Below, in pieces: positions 9,025-17,406 of a DNA stretch of 64,000 nt (position 1 is its first letter; each line of letters opens with the position of its first letter). The notes under the pieces are model-generated. The model saw only the letters and a program-made list of their open reading frames with translations, was not told the origin of the DNA and did not search any database. The translations under genes were made by a program, and so were the position numbers. Origin of the DNA: Streptomyces sp. NBC_01497 (GTDB lineage: Bacteria > Actinomycetota > Actinomycetes > Streptomycetales > Streptomycetaceae); assembly GCF_036250695.1 (NCBI RefSeq), contig NZ_CP109427.1, positions 2,604,001 through 2,668,000 of the forward strand, in the 5' to 3' direction.

Positions 9025-9654
9025 GTGGATCTGGCCTCTTACTCGGACTACGCGGTGCGCCTCGTCAACACCGAGGAGCCTTTGCGTGGCACCGACACGC
9101 TCACCTCGGTCGAGGCCGTACGGACCCTGTTCGGCACGGCGTCCCAGGTGGCGCGCAGGGCCACGGACGCGGACGTCACCCGCCTGCGGTCCGTACGGGC
9201 GCGGCTGCGCGCCGTCTTCACGGCGGCCGACGAGAGCGACGAGACGCTGGCCGTGGACCTGCTCAACGCGCTGCTGCTGGACTTCCCCGTCAGCCCCAAG
9301 GTGTCCGGGCACGACACCCTCAACGACGAGGGCCGGCCCGACTGGCACATGCACCTCGCGGAGCACACGTCGAACGCCACCGCCGCCTACGCGGCGACGG
9401 CCGCGATGGGCCTCGCCTTCCATCTCACCGGGTACGGCGTCGACCGGCTCGGCCTGTGCGAGGCGGCGCCCTGCCGCAACGCCTACCTCGACACGTCGAC
9501 CAACCGCTCCCGCCGCTACTGCTCCGACCGGTGCGCCACCCGGGCCAACGTGGCGGCCTACCGGGCCCGCAAGCGCCTGGAGACGGAGCGGTCCGCGAGC
9601 ACCGGACGCAGTGCCGAGGCCAGCCAGGAGACGGTGGCGCCGATCGAACGGTGA
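9025..9654 (+). CDS. CGNR zinc-finger (ABATE-domain) regulator-like protein
   Basis: The 209-residue protein has an N-terminal domain of the stress-associated ABATE type (YAVRLVNTEEP...). It ends in a CGNR zinc finger with Cys145, Cys150, Cys166 and Cys170 (CEAAPC, RYCSDRC), followed by ATRANVAAYRARK, a probable DNA-contacting helix. The GTG start at 9025 has AAGGA 8 bases upstream. The last 97 bases overlap the 3' end of sodX on the other strand, and both reading frames look genuine. Confidence 0.85.
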   Translation: MDLASYSDYAVRLVNTEEPLRGTDTLTSVEAVRTLFGTASQVARRATDADVTRLRSVRARLRAVFTAADESDETLAVDLLNALLLDFPVSPKVSGHDTLNDEGRPDWHMHLAEHTSNATAAYAATAAMGLAFHLTGYGVDRLGLCEAAPCRNAYLDTSTNRSRRYCSDRCATRANVAAYRARKRLETERSASTGRSAEASQETVAPIER

Positions 9655-9986
9655 GCCTCGCCGCGCGGCCGGTAGCGGCCGAGGACCCGGGCCAGCAGCA
9701 GTTCGTCGGGCACCGTGCCGAACAGCCGGCTGTCGCCCTCGGCGGCGGGGTTGTCCCCGAGCACCCACCAGCCGCCGTCACGCCGTTCGACCAGTCGCTT
9801 GACGATGAGCAGATCCTGCTGGAGCGGATGCTTCAGCACGGCCACATCACCGGTCTTCACCGGCGCCTTGTACTGAACGAGGAGCTGGTCGCCGTGTTTG
9901 AGCGTCGGATACATGGACGGACCCGTCACCTCGGCGATGCCCAGCGGCACCCTCGCCTCCCGTGGGTCACGCCCCTGTTGCGTCAT
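9558..9986 (-). CDS. sodX: Nickel superoxide dismutase maturation protease SodX
   Basis: The 142-residue S24/S26-type peptidase has the Ser motif TGPSMYPTLKHGDQLLV (Ser24), the Lys motif LLIVKRLV (Lys63) and the GDNP loop (78-81) typical of signal-peptidase-like enzymes. No membrane anchor is seen. In Streptomyces SodX removes the SodN leader so that the mature protein starts with His, which binds nickel. The start at ATG 9986 has GGAGGTG just upstream; a start at 10004 would contain that ribosome site. It is divergent from sodN and its 3' end overlaps the CGNR gene. Confidence 0.93.
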   Translation of the reverse strand: MTQQGRDPREARVPLGIAEVTGPSMYPTLKHGDQLLVQYKAPVKTGDVAVLKHPLQQDLLIVKRLVERRDGGWWVLGDNPAAEGDSRLFGTVPDELLLARVLGRYRPRGEAHRSIGATVSWLASALRPVLADRSVSRRLRAR

Positions 9987-10134
9987 CCGGCACCTCCCGC
10001 TCACTCCTGCGCTCCGTCATCGGTCCGATTCTGATGCCGGACTTTTGTCCTAAGCCCCAGGGGGCACTCGCGAAATCGGGCTTCTTACAGAGTAATGTCG
10101 CACCAGAGAAGACGATCACGAGGAAGGACAGCTC

Positions 10135-10530
10135 ATGCTCTCCCGCCTGTTTGCCCCCAAGGTGAAGGTCAGCGCCCACTGCGACCTCCCCTGCGGCGTC
10201 TACGACCCCGCTCAGGCCCGTATCGAGGCGGAGTCCGTCAAGGCCGTCCAGGAGAAGATGGCCGGCAACGACGACGCCCACTTCCAGGCGCGCGCCACGG
10301 TCATCAAGGAGCAGCGCGCCGAGCTCGCCAAGCACCACGTCTCGGTGCTGTGGAGCGACTACTTCAAGCCGCCGCACTTCGAGAAGTACCCGGAGCTGCA
10401 CCAGCTCGTCAACGACACCCTCAAGGCCCTCTCGGCCGCCAAGGGCTCCAAGGACCCGGCCACCGGCCAGAAGGCCCTGGACTACATCGCCCAGATCGAC
10501 AAGATCTTCTGGGAGACCAAGAAGGCGTGA
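10135..10530 (+). CDS. sodN: Nickel superoxide dismutase
   Basis: The 131-residue precursor contains the nickel hook HCDLPCGVY at residues 15-23. After SodX removes 14 residues, His1, Cys2 and Cys6 of the mature protein bind nickel. The remainder is the conserved helical bundle (AHFQARATVIKEQRAE, SDYFKPPHFEKYPELH, IDKIFWETKKA). The enzyme is a cytoplasmic homohexamer that dismutates superoxide. A strong AGGAAGGA ribosome site precedes the ATG. The divergent sodX promoter region is 148 bases long; regulation by nickel is known in the genus, but I cannot point to a site. Confidence 0.98.
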   Translation: MLSRLFAPKVKVSAHCDLPCGVYDPAQARIEAESVKAVQEKMAGNDDAHFQARATVIKEQRAELAKHHVSVLWSDYFKPPHFEKYPELHQLVNDTLKALSAAKGSKDPATGQKALDYIAQIDKIFWETKKA

Positions 10531-10859
10531 TCTTCGATCATGCCGCTTGACCTGCGATTCGCATCGGTCGCCTGGTCTTTTCTCCGCACCCGGCCCGCAG
10601 GCCGCCGTACACGGCGCGCCACAGCGGTCCGGGTGCGGCGTTTTCCGGCGGGCGCGTGGCGGGCACAGGCCCGCACCCGCCCGGTCGCGCCGCCCCCGCG
10701 AGTGCGTGCGGACACCCCGCCGGGGCCGCCCGGGGTTCACGCGCGGGTCGCCGGACCGTCCCGCGTCGTCCTCATGTCGGCACGTGCCACCCGAAAGTGC
10801 CGGAAAGTATGGCGCAACACCTCGCGCGGGCGTTCGAGGCTGACATAGGGTCACATTCC
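10531..10859. other. Intergenic region after sodN
   Basis: These 329 bases have no convincing gene. Only an alternative in-frame ATG (10809) for the downstream methyltransferase lies here. GC-rich short repeats are present, but no clear promoter or terminator was found. Confidence 0.4.
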
Positions 10860-11642
10860 ATGACGGCCATGCCGCACGCGGCGATCGACAGCACCAGACC
10901 GCGCACCGCCGGGGTGTACGACTACCTCCTCGGCGGCCACGAGCACTACCGCGCCGACCGCGAGATCGGCGACCGGCTGCCGCCGCTCACCCGCGAAGGG
11001 GCCCGGCACAACCGGGAGTTCATGCACCGCGCCAGTGGCTGGCTGGCCCGCCAGGGGGTCGACCAGTTCCTGGACATCGGGACGGGCTTTCCGGCCGAGC
11101 CGAACCTCCACCAGGTGGTCCAGGGCGTCAATCCGGCCGCCCGCGTGCTCTACACCGACAACAACCGGATCATCCTGCGGTACGCCGAGGCGCTGCTCGT
11201 GAGCCACCCGGACGGCGCGACGGACTACCTGCAGGCCGATCTGCGCGATCCCGCCGCCATCCTCGAACACGCCCGCGCCACCCTGGACTTCACCCGCCCC
11301 GTCGCCCTGTCCGTCATCGGGCTGCTGCACTTCCTGCCGGACGACGCCGACCCGCACGCGCTGGTCGCCGCCCTGGTGGCCGGACTGCCGCCGGGCAGCT
11401 TCCTGACCCTGACGCACGCCGCGTCGGACCTGTACATGGAGAGCGCGCGGGCCGTCGTTGCGGCGTACGCGAGCGGCGGCGTCCACCTGACGCCCCGCGA
11501 CCGGGCGTCGTGCGCGCGGTTCTTCGACGGCCTGCGGATCGTGGAGCCCGGCCTCGTCACCGTGTCCCAGTGGTACCGCGACGAGCCGGGCCCGGCGGCC
11601 GCGGACATCGGCCTGTACGCGGGCGTGGCCCGCCTGGCATGA
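10860..11642 (+). CDS. SAM-dependent methyltransferase of the Streptomyces-expanded family (Methyltransf_19/DUF574 type)
   Basis: The 260-residue protein begins with the family hallmark STRPRTAGVYDYLLGGHEHY, followed by FLDIGTGFPAEPNLH (SAM site) and SVIGLLHFLPDDADP. Streptomyces genomes carry many paralogues, and most have no known substrate. The ATG at 10860 places the hallmark about 10 residues in, as usual, with AGGG 9 bases upstream; ATG 10809 is an in-frame alternative adding 17 residues. It has no obvious operon partner. Confidence 0.85.
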   Translation: MTAMPHAAIDSTRPRTAGVYDYLLGGHEHYRADREIGDRLPPLTREGARHNREFMHRASGWLARQGVDQFLDIGTGFPAEPNLHQVVQGVNPAARVLYTDNNRIILRYAEALLVSHPDGATDYLQADLRDPAAILEHARATLDFTRPVALSVIGLLHFLPDDADPHALVAALVAGLPPGSFLTLTHAASDLYMESARAVVAAYASGGVHLTPRDRASCARFFDGLRIVEPGLVTVSQWYRDEPGPAAADIGLYAGVARLA

Positions 11643-11763
11643 CGCGGGCGTCCACCGAGCGCGGGCTCCCGCCTCGCCCGTGTGTCCGGTGCGCCCGCAC
11701 ATCCGCCGCAGTCGACCATCCGGGCGGCGTGCGCGCCCCCGCGTGCGAGCGCCCGCAGGCGGT

Positions 11764-12513
11764 TCAGCCCTGCAGCGTGGGCCGGACGACCACCTCGTTG
11801 ACATCCACCGCCGGCGGCTGTCCCACCGCGTACACGATCGCGTCGGCGATGGCCTCCGCGGGGATCGCGATCTCCATCCCGGCCCGCACCGCCTCGCGCG
11901 CGGCCGGCTGGCTGCTGCCCTCGGCCAGATCGGTGCGGGTGAAGCCGGGGCTGACGACGGTGACCCGCACCTCGCGGCTCTCCTGGCGCAGCCCTTCGGA
12001 GATCGCCCGTACGGCGAACTTGGTGGCGCTGTAGACGGCGGCCGTCGGGTCCACCCGCAGGCCGGAGACGGACGCGACGGTGACGATGTGCCCGTGGCCC
12101 TGTTCCCGCATCAGCGGCAGCACCGCGGCGATGCCGTGCAGGACACCGCGGACATTGACGTCGATCATCCGGTCCCACTCGTCGACCAGCAGGGCGTCGA
12201 GTGGCCCCAGGGCCATCAGACCGGCGTTGTTGACGAGCACGTCGACGCGGCCATGGCGGTCACGGGCCGCGTCGACGAAGGCCCGCATGCTCGCGGGATC
12301 GGTCACGTCGAGGGGGTGGTGGTCGGCCGTGCCGCCGTCCGCCACGATGCTCTCGGCCACGGCGGCGATCCGCTCGGTGCGGCGGGCACCGAGGACCACC
12401 CGGTGACCGGCCGCCGCGAGACGGCGGGCGGTGGCCTCGCCGATGCCGCCGCTCGCGCCGGTGACGAGGGCGACCAGGGACGGGACGGTGTACGGGGAGC
12501 CGGTGGTGTTCAT
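11764..12513 (-). CDS. Short-chain dehydrogenase/reductase
   Basis: A classical SDR of 249 residues: cofactor loop TGASGGIG (18-25), RR after beta2 (GARRTERI, suggesting NADP), NNAG (95-98), and catalytic Tyr161-x3-Lys165 in YSATKFAV with a Ser at about 148. The substrate is unknown. A GAAGGCAGG stretch precedes the ATG. It is divergent from an XRE-family regulator with a ligand domain, a pairing common in Streptomyces, and its leader contains a perfect 18-bp tandem duplication. Confidence 0.9.
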   Translation of the reverse strand: MNTTGSPYTVPSLVALVTGASGGIGEATARRLAAAGHRVVLGARRTERIAAVAESIVADGGTADHHPLDVTDPASMRAFVDAARDRHGRVDVLVNNAGLMALGPLDALLVDEWDRMIDVNVRGVLHGIAAVLPLMREQGHGHIVTVASVSGLRVDPTAAVYSATKFAVRAISEGLRQESREVRVTVVSPGFTRTDLAEGSSQPAAREAVRAGMEIAIPAEAIADAIVYAVGQPPAVDVNEVVVRPTLQG

Positions 12514-12526
12514 TGCCTGCCTTCAC

Positions 12527-12562
12527 GGTGGTGCGGGAGGTGCGGGTGGTGCGGGAGGTGCG
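12527..12562. repeat. Perfect 18-bp tandem duplication in the SDR leader
   Basis: The unit GGTGGTGCGGGAGGTGCG occurs twice head to tail, 14 bases upstream of the SDR start codon. It lies inside the SDR/XRE divergent region (12514-12788), so it may be a doubled operator or simple slippage. No other element was seen there. Confidence 0.7.
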
Positions 12563-12788
12563 CGTGCCGAAGTCGCGTGCCCGCACCCGCGGGGGCGGCT
12601 ACGGGCCCACTGCGCGCGGTCGATGCCCGGTGCGCGACGGGCGCCCCGCGACGGATGCCGCGGCCGGTCCGCCCGTGGTCGCGCTTCTGATCCTGCGCCC
12701 GTCGCCCACCGCGTGCCAGGACGTGTCTTCCTGGGTGCGGCGCTCCTGGGACCGGTGGCCCGCGGAGCCGCGGACGTACGCTGTGACG

Positions 12789-13778
12789 ATGGACGGCAGC
12801 ACACTGGGCGAATTCCTGCGCGCGCGACGCTCCCGCGTCGGGCCCGGCGACGTCGGCCTGCCGGTGTCCGGCGCGCGCCGGGTGGCGGGGCTGCGGCGTG
12901 AGGAGGTCGCGGTGCTCGCCGGGGTGAGCGCCGACTACTACACGCGGCTCGAACAGGGACGGGAGCGCAGCCCTTCGGGTCAGGTCGTGGACGCCATCGC
13001 GGACGCGCTGCGGCTGGGGACGGACGCCCGCTGGCACGCGTACCGGCTCGCGGGGCTGCTGCCGAGGCCGCAGCCGGCGGCGCCCCGGGACCTGGCCGGC
13101 CCGCATACGGCGGCTCAGGGCGCGGCGGCTCCGGTTCCGGCGCGGACGGCCGCTCCCGGTGTACGGGCCGAGGCCGGGGAGCCGGTCGACCCCGCGCTGC
13201 TCCAGCTGATGGACGGATTCCCCACCGCCGCCGCGTACATCATCAACAGCCGGCTCGACCTGCTCGCCTGGAACGCCCCCGCGGCGGCCCTCTGCGCGCC
13301 CCTGACCATCGGCCGCAACATGCTCCACGCCCTCTTCCACGACCCGGCCACCCGCTCCCTGTACGTCGACTGGCACGACGTCGTGAGCGACTCGGTCGCG
13401 GTGCTGCGGCTGGCGGCGGGGCAGGCGCCCGGCGATCGGGCACTGGCCGCACTCGTCGCCGAACTGCTCGACGACAGCCCGGAGTTCGCGCAACTGTGGG
13501 AGCAGCACAAGGTGGCGCGCCTGGGCACGAGGACCAAGAGGTTCGAGCATCCCGTGGCGGGCCGGTTCTCCCTCACCTACCAGGCGTTCGACGTGCAGAG
13601 CACTCCCGGACAGCACCTCCTGGTGGGTACCGCGCGGCCGGGCACCCCCGACGCGGCGGCGGTGGCCCGCCTGACGGCCGGCGCGACGCCCCCGGACACC
13701 GCGCCGCCGGCCGGTACCGACGCCCCGCGCCCCGCCGACCCGATCGGCACACGCGGCAGGCCCGATCCCGTGCGCTGA
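12789..13778 (+). CDS. XRE-family regulator with MmyB-like ligand-binding domain
   Basis: The 329-residue protein has an N-terminal XRE HTH ([12 protein letters not shown], then [29 protein letters not shown]). A C-terminal ligand domain of the MmyB type contains [30 protein letters not shown] and [14 protein letters not shown]. This family typically controls a divergent SDR or oxidoreductase gene, and a divergent SDR is present here. The ATG at 12789 is taken; a GTG two codons upstream is possible. The Ala/Pro-rich segments at 95-130 and after 300 are unconserved linkers. Confidence 0.88.
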   Translation: MDGSTLGEFLRARRSRVGPGDVGLPVSGARRVAGLRREEVAVLAGVSADYYTRLEQGRERSPSGQVVDAIADALRLGTDARWHAYRLAGLLPRPQPAAPRDLAGPHTAAQGAAAPVPARTAAPGVRAEAGEPVDPALLQLMDGFPTAAAYIINSRLDLLAWNAPAAALCAPLTIGRNMLHALFHDPATRSLYVDWHDVVSDSVAVLRLAAGQAPGDRALAALVAELLDDSPEFAQLWEQHKVARLGTRTKRFEHPVAGRFSLTYQAFDVQSTPGQHLLVGTARPGTPDAAAVARLTAGATPPDTAPPAGTDAPRPADPIGTRGRPDPVR

Positions 13779-13798
13779 GGACCGGACCCGGCAGGGGT

Positions 13799-13828
13799 GG
13801 CGGCCGTCCTCACCGGTCGCCGGCCGCC
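13799..13828. terminator. Possible hairpin between convergent genes
   Basis: GGCGGCCG and CGGCCGCC arms (8 bp) flank a 14-base loop between the XRE gene and the small membrane-protein gene. The stem is modest, so this is a weak call. Confidence 0.4.
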
Positions 13829-13830
13829 TG

Positions 13831-14121
13831 TCACCGGCAGCCCGTCACCGTCCGCCGACGCAGGTGGCAGGACGTACCCCGGCCCTCAGTCCCGTGCCGC
13901 GAGTCCCGCTCGCCGACCTCCGCGCAGCGGCCCGTCCCCGGTGCGCGGGCGGGCGCGGTGACATAGGCGAACCCCACCCGCACCACGAGCGCCACACCGA
14001 GCGCGGGCAGCGCGCCCGGCGGCACCACACCCCAGCCCGCCAGCGCCGCGTACAGGGCGAGCACGGGCAGCAGCGGCCCGGCCCGGAGTACGGCGGCCCG
14101 CCACCGCTCCCGGCGGCTCAC
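13831..14121 (-). CDS. Small predicted membrane protein coupled to the MerR gene
   Basis: The 96-residue frame starts with GTG at 14121, overlapping the MerR TGA by 4 bases (GTGA). The N-terminus is basic (SRRERWR), followed by two hydrophobic segments (AVLRAGPLLPVLALYAALAGW and ALPALGVALVVRVGFAYVTA). A polar Cys-containing tail then has no visible homology. The tail may be longer than the real protein's conserved part. Coupling suggests it acts with the MerR protein, perhaps as target or sensor, but function is unknown. Confidence 0.5.
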   Translation of the reverse strand: MSRRERWRAAVLRAGPLLPVLALYAALAGWGVVPPGALPALGVALVVRVGFAYVTAPARAPGTGRCAEVGERDSRHGTEGRGTSCHLRRRTVTGCR

Positions 14122-14894
14122 GCGTCCGCCCCCGCCGCGCGGGCGCGGTCGAGATAGCCGGCGAGGGCGCGGTAGGCCTCGGCGGGAGCGCCGGGATCCC
14201 CGGACAGGGCGGCCGGGTCCGCCCGCCAGGCGGCGCGTACCCCGGCGCCGATGGCCGGGTCGCCCCCGCTGAACAGCGCACTCAGCTCGTCCATGCGGGC
14301 CACGATCCGGCGCACGCGTGCGTCCGCCGGAGTGACCCCGTCCCTGCGCAGCCGCTCCGCCCGCCGGTACAGCTCGGGCCACTCGATCTCCAGCAGGTAG
14401 TGCGCGGCCGGTCCGAGCGCCTGCGCACGGTCCCGCAGCACGTCGAGCTGACCGGGATCCAGCCGGCCGCTCAAGGCCCGCTCGCCCTCGCGCCCCGCGC
14501 CGCGCACGGCGGCGAGCGCGTCGAACAGCGCCCCGGGCGACGGCCCGTCCGCCGTGTCCAGCTCGGCCGCCAGCCGGACGAGCCGGCCACGCAGCAGTTC
14601 CAGTTCGGCCAGGGACGCCTCGACGTGCGCGAGATGGTCGCCCACCAGCCGTACGGGATCGACACCGCGGTCCAGGCACAGGGCGACGGTGTCGAGTCCG
14701 AGGCCGAGGCCCCGCAGCGCCAGCACCTGGTAGAGCCGGGCGACATCGTCCCCGGTGTACTCCCGGTGGCCGCCCGCGGTGCGGCGGGAGGGGCTGAGCA
14801 GCCCGATGCTGTCCCAGTGGTGCAGCGTACGGACGGTGAGTCCGCAGGCCTCGGCCAGCGGACCCACCTTCCACGTGGGTGAGGGTGTCGTCAT
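14118..14894 (-). CDS. MerR-family transcriptional regulator
   Basis: The 258-residue protein has an N-terminal MerR HTH: KVGPLAEACGLTVRTLHHWDSIGLLSPSRR, then GHREYTGDDVARLYQVLALRGLGLGL. A dimerisation helix (VEASLAELELLRGRLVRL) and a TipAS/antibiotic-binding-like helical domain with WPELYRRAERL follow. The conserved Cys residues of metal-sensing MerR proteins are absent, so an organic ligand is more likely. The start is ATG 14894; an ATG 7 codons upstream is possible. It is followed by a coupled membrane protein. Confidence 0.85.
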   Translation of the reverse strand: MTTPSPTWKVGPLAEACGLTVRTLHHWDSIGLLSPSRRTAGGHREYTGDDVARLYQVLALRGLGLGLDTVALCLDRGVDPVRLVGDHLAHVEASLAELELLRGRLVRLAAELDTADGPSPGALFDALAAVRGAGREGERALSGRLDPGQLDVLRDRAQALGPAAHYLLEIEWPELYRRAERLRRDGVTPADARVRRIVARMDELSALFSGGDPAIGAGVRAAWRADPAALSGDPGAPAEAYRALAGYLDRARAAGADA

Positions 14895-14927
14895 ACGTCC
14901 ACGGTGCATCCTCACGCCACGTCGGGT

Positions 14928-15350
14928 TCAAGCCCCCGGCGCGACGGGGTCCTCCGGCGCCTCCGCCACCGCGGTGATCTCCACCAGCTGCCCGGGCAGT
15001 CCGAGGCAGGCGACGCCGAGCAGCGTCGACGTGTGCGGCCCGAGGCTGAGCCCGCTGCCGAGCACGACCTCCCACACCCGTCCCAGGTCGTCCGGCCGCG
15101 CCGACACGACGTACACACTGGTCGTCACGACGTCGGCGGGCCCGCAGCCCGCGGCGCCGAGCGCCGCCTCCATGTTGACGAGGACCTGCCGCGTCTGCGC
15201 CGCGAAGTCCCCCTCCCCCACGAGTCGCCCCTGCGCGTCGAGCGGCATGGCGCCCGCCAGGAACACCAGCCGGCGCCCGCCCCCGACGACGGCGGTGTGG
15301 GCGTATCCGGGCGGCGGGAACAGCCCGGGTACGACGGTGCGGTGCGCCAC
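14928..15350 (-). CDS. RidA/YjgF-YER057c-UK114 family protein
   Basis: The 140-residue protein shows the RidA fold pattern: LFPPPGYAHTAVV at the N-terminus, VFLAGAMPLDAQGRLVG, then DFAAQTRQVLVNMEAALGAAG and VVTTSVYVV. Family members deaminate reactive enamine/imine intermediates. The canonical catalytic Arg around residue 105 (Thr-Arg-x-Thr) is not evident, because LGVACLGLPGQLVEITAVA replaces it, so this is likely a non-RidA subfamily with another activity. Start GTG 15350 has a GAGGGG stretch upstream. Confidence 0.8.
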   Translation of the reverse strand: MAHRTVVPGLFPPPGYAHTAVVGGGRRLVFLAGAMPLDAQGRLVGEGDFAAQTRQVLVNMEAALGAAGCGPADVVTTSVYVVSARPDDLGRVWEVVLGSGLSLGPHTSTLLGVACLGLPGQLVEITAVAEAPEDPVAPGA

Positions 15351-15500
15351 GGCGCCCCCTCTCGTGAAGGTCCGGACGGAGGGCTGCCCGGAGCCGAACC
15401 CGGGTCATCGTGGAGGGTTCCGTCAGCCGTGCGCCACGGGTTTTCCGCACAGTCACCCCGACGTGACACCCCGGGGCGGGTGGGCTTGGTACTTTGCGCC

Positions 15501-16136
15501 ATGGACATCAGTTCCTTCTCCGCCCGCCGGGTCGGCGGACAGGTCGTCGGGGACTTCCGGCTGCGTCTCACCGTCGGAGTGGGGCGCGCCCGGGAGGTGG
15601 CCGGGTGGGCCCGGCAGTGGGGGTTCGACGTCGAGGGCGGTGTGCTCGACCGGGGGCGCACGCCGGGACGGCCGACCGTGGTGCGGGAGAGCGCCGGGGA
15701 TCTTCCCGGGCAGCACGCCATCGCGGCGCAGTGGGCGCAGCGGCTCGCCGCGGACGGCTTCCGGGTCGTGCGGACCCGCATCGAGGCGGCACCGTGGAAC
15801 GACGGCGTGCCGCAGACGGACGACGAGGCCGCCACCTCACCGCCCCGCTGGTTCGCGCAGCGGGTGACCGTGCGGCTGCCCATCCCGTACGACACCCGGC
15901 GGCTCTCCGCCGTGGCGGGCCGGCACTCGGCGCGCCTTTCACGTCAGGCGCGGACGATCCCCACGCGGGGCGCGCAGGACCGGGTGCTGGTGCAGTGCGT
16001 GCGGGAGGTGGGCCGTCAGAGCGCCCGGCTACGGCTGGAGGGGCTGCTCGGCGGGCTGGCCGATGCCGGGCTGCGCGCGATGGACGTCGAAGAGGCGTAC
16101 GTGGTCTACGACGACGGCCCCTCCGGTCTCCTGTGA
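15501..16136 (+). CDS. Conserved hypothetical protein
   Basis: A 211-residue basic protein with no signal peptide and no motif I recognise. Its segments REVAGWARQWGFDVEGG, QWAQRLAADGFRVVRTRIE and LEGLLGGLADAGLRAMDVEEAYVVYDD look like an alternating alpha/beta domain. A TACTTT hexamer ends 5 bases before the ATG at 15501, so the mRNA is probably leaderless, which fixes the start. A longer frame upstream overlaps the RidA gene and is rejected. Confidence 0.7.
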   Translation: MDISSFSARRVGGQVVGDFRLRLTVGVGRAREVAGWARQWGFDVEGGVLDRGRTPGRPTVVRESAGDLPGQHAIAAQWAQRLAADGFRVVRTRIEAAPWNDGVPQTDDEAATSPPRWFAQRVTVRLPIPYDTRRLSAVAGRHSARLSRQARTIPTRGAQDRVLVQCVREVGRQSARLRLEGLLGGLADAGLRAMDVEEAYVVYDDGPSGLL

Positions 16137-16224
16137 TCCCGGTGCGGGCGCGTCGGCCGGGCTCCGAGGGCGTCGCGAGGCGCCGTTCACGGACACGACG
16201 GCCTTTTCCGGGGCGTTCCTGGGC

Positions 16225-16357
16225 CTTTTCCCGGCCGAGGGCCACGACTCAGCCCGTAGCGGGGCGTAGGGACGACTCACCGCGTTCCGGGATCTTTTCC
16301 GCGGGCCACGGGCCACGGGCCACGGCCTCGGCACGTGACGGGGCGTAAGGACGACTC
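16225..16357. repeat. Degenerate duplication with heptamer array in a gene-free stretch
   Basis: GGGGCGTARGGACGACTC (18 bp, one mismatch) occurs at 16261-16278 and 16340-16357. Each copy is preceded by CTTTTCC and a GGGCCACG motif, giving two diverged 54-64 bp units. The second copy has three tandem GGCCACG heptamers at about 16304-16325. The surrounding region (16137-16496) lies between convergent genes and shows no gene. Confidence 0.6.
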
Positions 16358-16496
16358 GCACCTCGCGCGCCCGTCGGGTGGCCGGCCGCGGGAAGCCCGT
16401 GTCCCACACCCGACGGGAGTGGGACGGGCGCGTCACGCGTCCTCGTCATGACGGTGCGTCAGAACACGTCAGCAGTGTGCCCTCGGGAGTGGGCCG

Positions 16497-16916
16497 TCAG
16501 GCACCCACCAGGGAGCGGTCGGCCAGTTCGGTGTCCGCCGGGAGCTGGTGCCCGATGCGGACGAGGGCCTCCTCGAAGCCGCCTCCCGCGATGCCCGACG
16601 CATAGGACGTACCGCCCCAGTGCAGTGTGAGTGACAGCTCCGGTCCCTTGTCACCGAGCGTCAGAAGACAGCTCAGAGTGGCCTGTTGGGGATTTCCCGA
16701 AGCCAGGACACGCAAGGGCATGTCCCACTCCATGACGCACGCGGCGAGATCCGGTCCGCCGCCCACCGGCCCCAGGGTCGCGAAATCCGCACCCTGGTAC
16801 GCGACTCCCCGTACCTCGGTGCGCACGTGCCCACCGCCGGAGAGAAAAGTGATCGCTTCCGCGCCTTGGCGGTCCCTGTACCAACCCGCCCATGTGTCGC
16901 TCGACTCCGCTGTCAT
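16497..16916 (-). CDS. Conserved hypothetical protein
   Basis: The 139-residue acidic cytoplasmic protein starts MTAESSDTWAGWYRDRQGAE. A beta-rich body with ITFLSGGGHVRTEVRGVAY and LTLHWGGTSYASG follows. I recognise it only as an uncharacterised Streptomyces-type protein. A TACAGT hexamer ends 7 bases before the ATG at 16916 and no ribosome site is present, so a leaderless start is likely. The upstream in-frame extension to 17114 is low complexity and rejected. Confidence 0.7.
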   Translation of the reverse strand: MTAESSDTWAGWYRDRQGAEAITFLSGGGHVRTEVRGVAYQGADFATLGPVGGGPDLAACVMEWDMPLRVLASGNPQQATLSCLLTLGDKGPELSLTLHWGGTSYASGIAGGGFEEALVRIGHQLPADTELADRSLVGA

Positions 16917-17406
16917 GGCGCGGACTGTAGCGGCAATGGATCTTCCCCGGCCGGTCGGGGCACCGATCGACGCGGCGGCGGCACCGCCGGCGGGCCGAAG
17001 CCGCCCACCGGGACCGGCGGACGCCGGGTCCCGGACGGCCCGGGGACGGTGGCCGCAGGGCGGGTCCCCGGGCGGTCGGCCGGGCGGTCGCGAGGACACC
17101 GGCACCGGGAACACACCGCATCGTGGCCCCGCAACGAGCCGCTCCCGAAACCGGTGTGGGCCACTTCACGCGGCCGGCGAGCCGGTCAACAGCCCTGCGG
17201 GCGGCGGCTGTACGGGCTGACACCGCCGCCCGGGCGGCACCGCCGCCCTGTCACCTCCGGCCCGCGCGGGTGTGCCGGGGGACCGCCGGAGGGGCACCCG
17301 CCGTCGGCGGAGCCCATCCTCGGAGCCGATGCCTCACGGGGTGGGGCCACCGTCAACAGCACTTCCGAGGAGTCACGTTGGGGCCGGGCCCGCGCCGGGA
17401 GGGGCC
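16917..17406. other. Gene-free stretch before the encapsulin locus
   Basis: These 490 bases contain no frame with convincing protein features. A GGGCGGCGG/CCGCCGCCC hairpin with a 15-base loop is at 17199-17231 and could end transcription of the polyprenyl synthase gene about 180 bases after its stop. Otherwise nothing is seen. Confidence 0.4.

Noticed and set aside
13831..15456. 541-residue minus-strand open frame
   Set aside because: It reads out of frame across the MerR and RidA genes with Arg/Gly/Pro-rich composition. Only its last 96 codons (from GTG 14121) have membrane-protein character.
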